From Candidatus Peribacteria bacterium (GTDB taxonomy: Bacteria; Patescibacteriota; Gracilibacteria; Peribacterales; Peribacteraceae), in contig CALRCM010000004.1 of NCBI GenBank assembly GCA_943354555.1, positions 1 to 48,340 of the forward strand: a DNA stretch of 48,340 nt, read 5' to 3'. A model generated the notes under the pieces. The model did not search any database. It was not told the DNA's origin and worked only from the letters and a program-made list of their open reading frames with translations. The translations under genes and the position numbers were made by a program. Below, in pieces: positions 41,202 to 48,309 of the stretch (position 1 is its first letter; each line of letters starts with the position of its first letter).

Positions 41202-42650
41202 TTAGAATGCCTTGCGGCGAAGTGCAACGGGTGCTGCTGCTGCGAGTGCACTCATCGTCAAGAAGATGAGATCGAGGAGAGGGGCTCCAGTTGGTGGCAT
41301 GCGGCGTACAACGTTGATATGATTCGTGATGACTCGTTGCGTGAGGGAAATGTCTTCCATGCCCTCGCCGCTGACACTTACAACGTTTTGGAGTGTTTCA
41401 CCGTGAGGAGTGTTCTCCGCAATGGAAACAGTGTATATAGCCTCCCAGCTTTGTCCTGCGGCAAGAAGCGGTAGCGTCCATACGATGCGATCACCCTGCA
41501 GCGCACCTGCGTCAGCGGAAACCATGCGCATATAGCGCTGGTCCAGACGGTCTTCTATGCGAACATTGCGGATATCACCTCCTGTTGTATTGCGAAGGTA
41601 CACAGTGTACCTCACTGTCTCGCCTGGGCGTACCTCTGTACGGTCGGCGCTTTTGCGAAGCACCACTTGTGATCCACGGACTTCCTTGGGCTTGGTATCA
41701 GACTCTGTTCCGATATCCGTACGATCAATACCCTGATGACCCTTTGTGGAAGCTACGAATTGAATGGACGTCCCGAGAGGGGCATCACTGCGAATGCGCA
41801 AGCGGACATGGAGCGTGCGCTCCCCTTTCGGGCTGACCGTGAGTCCTGTCCAGTAGATACTTTTGCCGGTCCAGCTTCCACCTTCATCTGCTGCAACAAA
41901 TTCCGTGTACTGGGGAAGGGCAGCATGGACATCGACTTCCGTTGCAAGCTTGGTCTCCTGATTGGAGATGACGATGGTGTAATCCAGCTCTTCACCAGGA
42001 ACCGCCATGCCGATGCCGTCGGATGCGGTAATGCCGAATGCTGCAGGAACAACGCCACGGTAAATGCTTGTGGTGTCTGTTCCCAGTGCCTCTCCGGCAT
42101 AGGCGCGTACTCTGATCGGCTGAAGATCCGGGGTGCCTCCGGCAATGCGTGCGGCGAGACCGAAGGTCTGAGACTCCCCTGCCGCCACAAGTACTTCTGG
42201 CCAGAGGATGGAACGTGCATCAATAACGGGATTATCCGTTGCAGCCTCAAGAGTAAGCTCTGCTGGAATCATGGCACGTAGTGCTATCGCGCGGTCAATA
42301 TTCGTAGGATTGCTAACAGTAATGTCATAGTGGAGAACCTCTTGCGGCTCGGCAAATTCTCGACCGTCGGTCACAGAGATAGTGATAGGTGGGAAAATAG
42401 TCTCTGGGTGATTCTTCGGATCACGATCTGCATAAATGCCAGGCCCCTCGTTTTCGTCCAGAGCGGCCTCACATCCCCCATCATTTGGGAAGTCCTTTGC
42501 TCCATCACTGTCGTTGTCGATACCGTCACTACAGGCAACTGCAGAAGCGATCGAGGGTTCAGCCCCAATGGAGATGACCTGCAGTGAGGATACAGTAGCT
42601 GAAGCAACTGCGAGAATCGCCAGTGTGCGTATACGAAGGGAGAGGGTCAT
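41202..42650 (-). CDS. DUF11-repeat surface protein with PTG-like C-terminal anchor
   Basis: The 482-aa secreted protein begins with a signal peptide (LAILAVASATVSSLQVISIGA), then CSDGIDNDSDGAKDFPNDGGC, an Asp-rich calcium-binding-like motif. Three DUF11-type beta domains follow; each has a pattern like (E/G)EVLHYDITVSNPT or GETVRYTVYLRNTTGG and WT(L/G)...GE. The C-terminus is MPPTGAPLL, a hydrophobic helix, then RRKAF, like a sortase sorting signal or a similar membrane anchor. It is probably displayed on the cell surface as an adhesin or envelope layer component. No sortase is seen in the window. Confidence 0.85.
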   Translation of the reverse strand: MTLSLRIRTLAILAVASATVSSLQVISIGAEPSIASAVACSDGIDNDSDGAKDFPNDGGCEAALDENEGPGIYADRDPKNHPETIFPPITISVTDGREFAEPQEVLHYDITVSNPTNIDRAIALRAMIPAELTLEAATDNPVIDARSILWPEVLVAAGESQTFGLAARIAGGTPDLQPIRVRAYAGEALGTDTTSIYRGVVPAAFGITASDGIGMAVPGEELDYTIVISNQETKLATEVDVHAALPQYTEFVAADEGGSWTGKSIYWTGLTVSPKGERTLHVRLRIRSDAPLGTSIQFVASTKGHQGIDRTDIGTESDTKPKEVRGSQVVLRKSADRTEVRPGETVRYTVYLRNTTGGDIRNVRIEDRLDQRYMRMVSADAGALQGDRIVWTLPLLAAGQSWEAIYTVSIAENTPHGETLQNVVSVSGEGMEDISLTQRVITNHINVVRRMPPTGAPLLDLIFLTMSALAAAAPVALRRKAF

Positions 42651-42786
42651 CCGTGTGTGGGGAATACGAATTGGAAAGTGAATATACGTGTAGAATTAGA
42701 ATATGTCAAGTTAATCTAAACTAAAGGAGATTGGCGATTTCAGCTATATATTATGAATTATATGACTTGCCAATCTTGATGCTTAC

Positions 42787-43278
42787 TTATCGCAGAGAAG
42801 CACCTTCCAATTCTTCAGCACTCTCTATACTTGCATCTATAATACTCAGCAGTGTGTTGCCGATCGTCCTGAGAATCTCCACATTTGGTGCCTGCTTTAC
42901 TTGTACAATAGGTAACCAGACTTCCACTGGCTTGTCTGTTTGAGCGAGTGTACGAGCGTGCATATCTACATAACTGATTTTTAGAGCAATATTGAATCTC
43001 CAATTGTCCCAACTCACAGCATCGAGAATACGGCTTTCACAGAGAAAATCTATTTCTTGAGCATACGGATCAGGCTGTAAATGTTCGGCAACATGCGCGC
43101 AATTTGGATTATTCATTCTTGTATCCTCTGCACAAAGAATTTCTACAGGGTCATCATCCGTTGTTAAGTGCACAGCAGAAGCTTCATGAGGACATCCACA
43201 GGCACATAGCGCTGCAAGCTGTTCAACGATTCTATCGCGCACATTTCGCAGATCATTCTTACCCCCGTTGTACAGCAC
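42787..43278 (-). CDS. Cys-containing hypothetical protein, start uncertain
   Basis: The 163-aa product from GTG 43278 has a Cys/His cluster (CACGCPHEAS, ILCAEDT, NCAHVAEHL) that might bind metal, and a polar alpha/beta remainder. I do not recognise it. The frame is open for another 17 codons upstream with protein-like sequence (ALRFNINGKALDTTPL), and a perfect TATAAT (43341-43336) lies 6 nt before an in-frame ATA at 43329; by the rule seen at other genes, that ATA would be the start. The gene lies directly after tRNA-Val on the minus strand. Confidence 0.6.
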   Translation of the reverse strand: MLYNGGKNDLRNVRDRIVEQLAALCACGCPHEASAVHLTTDDDPVEILCAEDTRMNNPNCAHVAEHLQPDPYAQEIDFLCESRILDAVSWDNWRFNIALKISYVDMHARTLAQTDKPVEVWLPIVQVKQAPNVEILRTIGNTLLSIIDASIESAEELEGASLR

Positions 43279-43363
43279 AAGCGGTGTCGTATCGAGCGCT
43301 TTGCCATTAATGTTGAATCTAAGGGCTATGTATATATTATATAATTAAATTTATATTGTGCAA

Positions 43364-43440
43364 TGGTGGGCGCCGGGGGATTCGAACCCTCGACCCTCTC
43401 GGTGTAAACGAGATGCTCTAACCAACTGAGCTAGGCGCCC
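43364..43440 (-). tRNA. tRNA-Val (UAC)
   Basis: The minus strand reads a full cloverleaf: acceptor GGGCGCC with GGCGCCC, D-arm GCTC...GAGC, anticodon stem TCTCG/CGAGA with loop TTTACAC (anticodon TAC), T-arm with GGTTCGAACC. The 3' CCA is encoded (43366-43364). Confidence 0.96.
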
Positions 43441-43497
43441 ATAGTACGGTGATTCTACGAGTGAATAATGAGCGAGCAAGTATTTATCTGATGGCTC

Positions 43498-43559
43498 GTC
43501 CGCCGAGGCGGACTCGACCCAACTGCTTGTCCACCATAGCTCCTCAGAGCGAAGGTGGA
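43498..43559. repeat. Two neighbouring palindromic repeats
   Basis: GTCCGCCGAGGCGGAC (43498-43513) is followed by a hairpin with arms TCCACC (43530-43535) and GGTGGA (43554-43559) around an inner AGCTC/AGAGC pairing. The first belongs to the GTCCGCC family also found at 7111 and 47864. Confidence 0.7.
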
Positions 43560-43629
43560 AGCTAGGCACCCTTAGGACTATTCTCTCTTTTCTCTGGCTG
43601 AATATCCAATGATTTGGTACAACTATCGT

Positions 43630-43842
43630 ATGAACGCAGTCACCATCATCCACGTCGCAGTCGCCATCACCCTTTCCATCAGCATTCTTCTGCAGCACAG
43701 GGCTTCCGGACTTTCCGCAACATTTGGAGGTTCTGGCTCCACCTATGTCCAGCGCAGAGGTGCGGAAAAGCTCCTGTACCACGCTAGCGTGTGGCTTTCC
43801 GTCGCATTTTTTGCCTTAGCTATCGTTCGCTGGTTTATCTAG
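43630..43842 (+). CDS. secG: Preprotein translocase subunit SecG
   Basis: This small membrane protein supports SecYEG export. The 70-aa product has two hydrophobic helices (TIIHVAVAITLSISILL and LSVAFFALAIVRWF) flanking the SecG loop: LLQHRASGLSATFGGSGSTYVQRRGAEKLLY, which matches the conserved LLQxxxGxGL...FGG...RRGxEK pattern. ATG 43630 follows TACAAC by 6 nt. The gene encoding a large substrate-binding protein lies just downstream. Confidence 0.92.
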   Translation: MNAVTIIHVAVAITLSISILLQHRASGLSATFGGSGSTYVQRRGAEKLLYHASVWLSVAFFALAIVRWFI

Positions 43843-43907
43843 CCAAAGCAGTGCAACACTCTTCGCGGTTACCATGAGATCGCGTATACTTTCGCGGCCT
43901 TTCCTCT

Positions 43908-46121
43908 GTGGAACACCTCTATCGATTCTATTCTCTGGCACGACGACACGAACGCATGGTTCTCGCAGCGCTCGGTATTCTCTTTTTCCTCAGCTTTCTC
44001 CTACTGGCTCGAAAGTTTTCCATCGCACATTCAGAGCTCGCTCCAACAAAGGGGGGGACATACATCGAGGGATCCATCGGGGAATTTCAGCCACTCAATC
44101 CCTGGTTTACTGTCCAAAATGATGTTAATCGCGACATGGTATCACTCGTCTTTTCCGGACTCCTTCGCTATAATCCCGAGACAAAACTCATCGAACCTGA
44201 TCTTGCAACCATGCGCGTCAGCCCAGATTCACGCATCTACACACTGACATTACGTGAAGGGCTTTTATGGCATGACTCTACTCCGGAGAATCCGCATCCT
44301 GTTACACCCGAGGACGTGCTCTTCACCTTTAAGACTATTCAGGATCCGGATTTTCCAAACCCCATTCTCCGCCAGAACTTTGAAGGAGTGACTGTAGAAA
44401 AGATAGACGCACGCACCGTGCGATTTCATCTGGAACAATCGTATAGTTTCTTTCCAAGCAATTTGACCATCGGCATTCTTCCTAAGCGGTCATTTGAAGG
44501 TATTCCCGTACGCAAGCTGCGTGAGACAACAGACTTCGGATTTCAGCCCATCGGCGCTGGTCCATACGCATTCAAGAGCTTTGCGCAGACGGAGAGAAGT
44601 TCTGAAGTCACGTTGCAGCGATTTGTACGTCCGGGAGACCGCGAGTACTTCCTTGAGCGCATCATTCTCCGGATCTTTCCGGACTACAGCACGCTCCTCA
44701 CGGATGTACGCAATCTCGACGGAGTACGCAGTGTCCCGCGCAATGACCAGGGTGCCCCCATCATTCCCCAGAAATTTGTTCTCCATCGCTATACCCTACC
44801 TCAGTATGTCGCGCTGTTTTTCAACTTGGACAAACCCATGTTGCAGGATCGCAATCTGCGCCTTGGACTGCAACTCGGTACCAACAAGCAGATTCTCGCA
44901 GAAACTGGGAAGGAAAGCGTGATCGTAGATACCCCGCTACTGCAGATTGATACATCGGACTGGCGGTATCATTTCGATGCATCCGCGGCACAGGGCGCTC
45001 TGTTTGAGTCCAATTGGAATCTCCCAGAGAAGGTCCGTCTGCAGCGCCTTCTCGAACAGCGTGAAGCAAATGCTGTGGGATCCCTCCACATCGCACCTGT
45101 CGTCTTGCTCGATACAGGCGCTGTCCTTACGGTCACCGGGTCCCTTTCGATTGCGGGTACGGGTGCTCTTCTGAATGGAGTGGAGCTTGTGAAGCATGCT
45201 ACGCAGACGGGAACATGGATCGTCTCCTTGCATACAGATAGCTCAACAGGATCTCTATCTATGGGTACGAACCTCGTGCGACTTATGAAGAAGAATAACG
45301 GAAGCGTGATCGACTCGACGTACGTCTGGCGAACATCCAATGTCTCGCTCTATCGCAGAGCGGTGGAGGAGCAGCGGTTGGTTGATCAATTTTTGAAATC
45401 GAAATCTTCGGATGTTCCGGCTGATATGCGTCTTGGTATCCATGATCTCACCCTTGATCAAGGGATGCTGCGACGCAGGATGCCCACGGATGCGCGCGAT
45501 ATTCGCGTCAACGATAGTGGAGATCAACTTTCTCTTCGGCTCCTCACAAGCCCGAGCCCTCCGTCCTACCAGAAAGTCGCGGAAGACATCGCCGAGCAAT
45601 GGCACGATCTCGGCGTCCTTGTTTCCATCGATATCCCTTCAACCGCCGGCGAGTTTGAACAGCGAATGCTACGGCGGGATTATGACGTGCTGCTCTTTGG
45701 TCAATCATTACTGGATAATCTCGATAGCTACCCATACTGGCACAGCTCGGGCGTGCAACGCTTGAAGGGCGGTACAGTGAACCTGCGGCTGGATGCTTAT
45801 AACCTTTCGCAATATGCATCACAGCAGAGTGATAGTCTTCTCGAAACGATCCGCGAGACAACGAGCGATAAGGAACGGCAGCATGCATTGCAGGAGCTTC
45901 GCAGTGCTCTTGCAACCGATGTTCCGGCGATATTTCTCTACTCCCCTCTCTACACCTTTGCCGTCAGTCCTGAAGTATCCGGAGTCTCCCTTGGGGTGTT
46001 GTCCCTACACTCAGATCGCTTCCTTACACTCCAACGATGGTTTGTCCGGAAAGAGCGGCGGTTACGGGACTCCGTTTCATGGTGGTCGTTTATCCCCTGG
46101 CTTCTTCACGGAGCCCGATAG
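43908..46121 (+). CDS. Extracellular solute-binding protein, family 5 (peptide-type), membrane-anchored
   Basis: The 737-aa protein resembles OppA/DppA binding proteins: GGTYIEGSIGEFQPLNPWF, MVSLVFSGLLRYNPETKLIEPDLA, YTLTLREGLLWHDSTPENPHPVTPEDVLFTFK, and the closing AEDIAEQWHDLGVLVSIDIP and YDVLLFGQSL segments. It is longer than usual owing to an inserted beta-rich block (about 45090-45310). An N-terminal helix (MVLAALGILFFLSFLLLARKF) anchors it in place of a lipobox. The start is GTG 43908. No permease or ATPase gene is adjacent, so it may work with components elsewhere or have another role. Confidence 0.88.
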   Translation: MEHLYRFYSLARRHERMVLAALGILFFLSFLLLARKFSIAHSELAPTKGGTYIEGSIGEFQPLNPWFTVQNDVNRDMVSLVFSGLLRYNPETKLIEPDLATMRVSPDSRIYTLTLREGLLWHDSTPENPHPVTPEDVLFTFKTIQDPDFPNPILRQNFEGVTVEKIDARTVRFHLEQSYSFFPSNLTIGILPKRSFEGIPVRKLRETTDFGFQPIGAGPYAFKSFAQTERSSEVTLQRFVRPGDREYFLERIILRIFPDYSTLLTDVRNLDGVRSVPRNDQGAPIIPQKFVLHRYTLPQYVALFFNLDKPMLQDRNLRLGLQLGTNKQILAETGKESVIVDTPLLQIDTSDWRYHFDASAAQGALFESNWNLPEKVRLQRLLEQREANAVGSLHIAPVVLLDTGAVLTVTGSLSIAGTGALLNGVELVKHATQTGTWIVSLHTDSSTGSLSMGTNLVRLMKKNNGSVIDSTYVWRTSNVSLYRRAVEEQRLVDQFLKSKSSDVPADMRLGIHDLTLDQGMLRRRMPTDARDIRVNDSGDQLSLRLLTSPSPPSYQKVAEDIAEQWHDLGVLVSIDIPSTAGEFEQRMLRRDYDVLLFGQSLLDNLDSYPYWHSSGVQRLKGGTVNLRLDAYNLSQYASQQSDSLLETIRETTSDKERQHALQELRSALATDVPAIFLYSPLYTFAVSPEVSGVSLGVLSLHSDRFLTLQRWFVRKERRLRDSVSWWSFIPWLLHGAR

Positions 46122-46181
46122 AGTCAGAAACGGTGTTCTTTCATTCAATAGAGAGCAAATTCTGCATTAGGTAAAGTGGGG

Positions 46182-46210
46182 TTGACGGAAGGCAATTCAC
46201 CGTCTAAACT
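46182..46210 (+). promoter_or_regulatory. rplI promoter
   Basis: TTGACG (46182-46187), 17-nt spacer, TAAACT (46205-46210), then 21 nt to the ATG; this is one of the few genes here with a short leader. Confidence 0.7.
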
Positions 46211-46231
46211 CTCTCGGCTTTTTACTTGACC

Positions 46232-46678
46232 ATGGAAGTTATCCTCCTCCAAGACATCCCCGGCATCGGAAAGAAGAACGACGTCCTCGTTGTGGGGGAT
46301 GGATATGCGCTTAACTGCCTGCTTCCGCACAGGAAAGCACTGGTAGCAACGCCCACTGTTCGTAAGCGCTATGCAGAGGTCATTCGTCGCCGCGCAGAGG
46401 AGAAGGCTATCGAGCGTGCTGTTGCGACTTCGGCAGCTTCTGTCCTTATGGGCAAGAAGATTTCCCTCCTTCGCAAAACAACGAAAACAGGCAAGCTGTA
46501 TGCAGCCATCACTGAGAAGCAGATTGTGGAAGCGATGCTGGAGCAGCTGAAGATTGAAGCAAAGGACTCTGCAATTACCATTGCCTTGCCGATCAAGGCA
46601 CTTGGTGCATTCACCGTGCAAGTCGATCTCGCGGGCGTGAGCGCAGATCTTGCCGTGGAGGTTGGCGCGGAGAAGTAG
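46232..46678 (+). CDS. rplI: 50S ribosomal protein L9
   Basis: L9 binds 23S rRNA near the L1 stalk. The 148-aa protein has the N-terminal domain MEVILLQDIPGIGKKNDVLVV, GDGYALNCLLPHRKALVAT, a long connecting helix with AEEKAIERA, and the C-terminal domain KLYAAITEKQIVEAMLEQLKI...IKALGAFTVQVDL. It fits standard L9 in length and order. ATG 46232 agrees with the family start. It is followed by a CNNM-type gene after 34 nt. Confidence 0.96.
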   Translation: MEVILLQDIPGIGKKNDVLVVGDGYALNCLLPHRKALVATPTVRKRYAEVIRRRAEEKAIERAVATSAASVLMGKKISLLRKTTKTGKLYAAITEKQIVEAMLEQLKIEAKDSAITIALPIKALGAFTVQVDLAGVSADLAVEVGAEK

Positions 46679-46712
46679 GCAATACCATTTATGTCATCTA
46701 TCATCCCTGTTC

Positions 46713-47681
46713 ATGCTGGATCTTCTTTTTCTGGTTACAGCGTTTATCGTCATTTCAGGGTCGCTAGCCATGATCGATGCGGCGGTACTCAATGTGACGC
46801 CTGCAGAAGTGGAAGTGCTCATTGCCAAAAAGAAATGGGGGGCAAGAGAGCTGAAAAAGCTTCTGCAGCACACAACGAGAGCGATCATCGTCATTGTCAT
46901 CCTCACAAATGTCACCAATATTCTGGGGCCGATTCTTGCGGCAAAGAAAGCAATTGAGCTCTATGGAAGCGAAGCGATTGGCTACGTAACAGCGGTGCTC
47001 ACATTCGCCACGATTATTTTCTCGGAAATTATTCCAAAGTCTCTCGGCGCGCACAACGCCCCCAGGATCAGCCGTAGAGTCGCTCAATTTCTTCTCCTTC
47101 TCATTACGCTGCTATATCCACTTGTGATTGCTCTGGAGCGGTTTGTGCGATTATTCAAGTCCGGTAAACGCAAGGTGGGAACAGAGGATCAGATCCGGGC
47201 TCTTGCAAATATTGGCGGCGGCGAAGGGCACATAGATGTGGATGAACGTGAATGGATTCACCGTGCATTTAAATTAAACGACAAAAAAGCTCAGGAGATT
47301 ATGACGCCTGCAGAAAAGATCGTCTCCATCGGAAGCGACTCTTCCATTCGCCTTGCATCAGCGTTGATCTTCGAGAACCACTATTCTCGCTTTCCTATCA
47401 TGGGTACGTCACTGGATGATATCCGTGGATATGTCCTAAGTATGGATCTTCTGGAAGCTCTCGCAGGGGGAAAAGGTGAGCAGCCGGTCACAACGCTGCT
47501 TCGCAAGCTGCTTACTGTGGACGGTGCATTTCCCTGCGATGAATTACTCAATGTTCTGCGAAAGAGCACTGCGCAAATCGCAATTGTGACCAATCAGAAC
47601 AAGACCATCGGTCTCGTAACGCTGGAGGATGTCCTCTCTGAGCTTGTTGGTGAGTTTGCAGATGGTGAGGCGGATCGTTAG
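46713..47681 (+). CDS. CNNM/CorC (HlyC)-family membrane protein with CBS pair
   Basis: The 322-aa protein has an N-terminal DUF21 membrane domain of about four helices (LDLLFLVTAFIVISGSLAMIDAAVL; TTRAIIVIVILTNVTNILG; SEAIGYVTAVLTFATIIFSEIIPKSLG with the family EIIPK motif) and a cytoplasmic CBS-pair (IMTPAEKIVSIGSDSSIRLA, FPIMGTSLDDIRGYVLSMDLL, LVTLEDVLSELVGE). Proteins of this type transport or sense Mg2+/Co2+. The C-terminal CorC_HlyC domain is missing, so it is a short form. ATG 46713 follows TATCAT by 8 nt. Confidence 0.92.
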   Translation: MLDLLFLVTAFIVISGSLAMIDAAVLNVTPAEVEVLIAKKKWGARELKKLLQHTTRAIIVIVILTNVTNILGPILAAKKAIELYGSEAIGYVTAVLTFATIIFSEIIPKSLGAHNAPRISRRVAQFLLLLITLLYPLVIALERFVRLFKSGKRKVGTEDQIRALANIGGGEGHIDVDEREWIHRAFKLNDKKAQEIMTPAEKIVSIGSDSSIRLASALIFENHYSRFPIMGTSLDDIRGYVLSMDLLEALAGGKGEQPVTTLLRKLLTVDGAFPCDELLNVLRKSTAQIAIVTNQNKTIGLVTLEDVLSELVGEFADGEADR

Positions 47682-47735
47682 CATTTCGCTACAATCCTAT
47701 TGTTAACTTTGTTTTTTCTTGGTCATTCTCAGATT

Positions 47736-47803
47736 GGGCCGGTAGCTCAGTTGGTTACCCGCCCGTACCGAACGTCGGTACGTTCGGGCGGGGAGCGCGG
47801 GAC
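47736..47803 (+). pseudogene. tRNA 5'-half, copy A, with a hairpin inserted in the D-loop
   Basis: GGGCCGGTAGCTCAGTTGGTTA (47736-47757) is the acceptor strand and D-arm start of a tRNA; GAGCGCGGGAC (47793-47803) continues it. Between them sits a 35-nt palindromic insert (inner arms CCGAACGT/ACGTTCGG, outer CCCGC/GCGGG). The 3' half of the tRNA is absent. Confidence 0.75.
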
Positions 47804-47824
47804 ATTCAGGTATACTTAAATCGT

Positions 47825-47863
47825 GGGCCGGTAGCTCAGTTGGTTAGAGCGCGGGACTTATAA
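47825..47863 (+). pseudogene. tRNA 5'-half, copy B (looks like tRNA-Ile UAU)
   Basis: It matches a tRNA from the acceptor strand GGGCCGG through D-arm to the anticodon loop CTTATAA (anticodon would be TAT). The next bases are the palindrome GTCCGCCTAGGCGGAT (47864-47879), not a tRNA 3' half; no CCGGCCC acceptor complement follows within 390 bp. Confidence 0.75.
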
Positions 47864-47879
47864 GTCCGCCTAGGCGGAT
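47864..47879. repeat. GTCCGCC palindrome at the tRNA-half junction
   Basis: GTCCGCC and GGCGGAT flank TA. It is fused to the broken anticodon arm; the second copy is at 48253-48268. Confidence 0.75.
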
Positions 47880-47920
47880 CGATGGTTCATCCTATCTTCA
47901 TTCACACTTCTTCTCGCACG

Positions 47921-48190
47921 ATGTTCTTCACCTACGTTATGAAAAATCCCAAAGGCATTCTCTACAAAGGCCACACAGCAAACCTGAAGAAGCGTATTGT
48001 TCAGCATACAGCTGATGATGGTTTTTCCTCATATACGAAGAAAAGAGGGCCATGGACTCTTGTATACTTTGAAAGGTTTGTAACAAGGAAAGAAGCCGAG
48101 GAGCGAGAGAAATTTTTCAAGACGGGAAAGGGGCGTGATTTTCTGAAAAGCAAAGTGGATGGAAAATCTGTAATAGATGAGAACAAATGA
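47921..48190 (+). CDS. Small GIY-YIG nuclease-domain protein (URI family)
   Basis: The 89-aa protein is a UvrC-like stand-alone GIY-YIG domain: FFTYVMKNPKGILYKGHTANLKKRIVQH, SYTKKRGPWTLVYFERFVTRKEAEEREKFFKTGKGRDFL. This closely follows the family pattern YVYxLxxxxGxxYxGxTxxLxxRxxxHxxG...WxLVYxExxxxxxxAxxREKxxKxGxGR. Such small proteins are common and scattered in bacteria, and their role is not settled. ATG 47921 fits the family start; an ATG at 47882 inside the repeat gives 13 extra residues. The gene is part of a 389-bp direct-repeat unit with a tRNA 5' half. Confidence 0.85.
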   Translation: MFFTYVMKNPKGILYKGHTANLKKRIVQHTADDGFSSYTKKRGPWTLVYFERFVTRKEAEEREKFFKTGKGRDFLKSKVDGKSVIDENK

Positions 48191-48213
48191 AAAACACGGT
48201 AAACTTCTTCTGT

Positions 48214-48252
48214 GGGCCGGTAGCTCAGTTGGTTAGAGCGCGGGACTTATAA
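48214..48252 (+). pseudogene. tRNA 5'-half, copy C
   Basis: It is identical to copy B at 47825-47863, again followed by the GTCCGCC palindrome. Confidence 0.7.
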
Positions 48253-48309
48253 GTCCGCCTAGGCGGATCGATGGTTCATCCTATCTTCATTCACACTTCT
48301 TCTCGCACG

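Larger units (their letters stand above)
47823..47951 (+). repeat. 129-bp direct repeat, unit 1
   Basis: The segment is identical to 48212-48340, period 389 bp. It contains a tRNA 5' half, a GTCCGCC palindrome and the start of a GIY-YIG gene. The second copy reaches the window edge, so the true repeat may be longer. Confidence 0.9.

Noticed and set aside
47825-48213. Intron-containing tRNA (group I intron with GIY-YIG homing gene)
   Set aside because: No 3' tRNA half (CCGGCCC acceptor strand, T-arm) exists between the copies, and no group I core is recognised. It remains open only if the 3' exon lies beyond the window.
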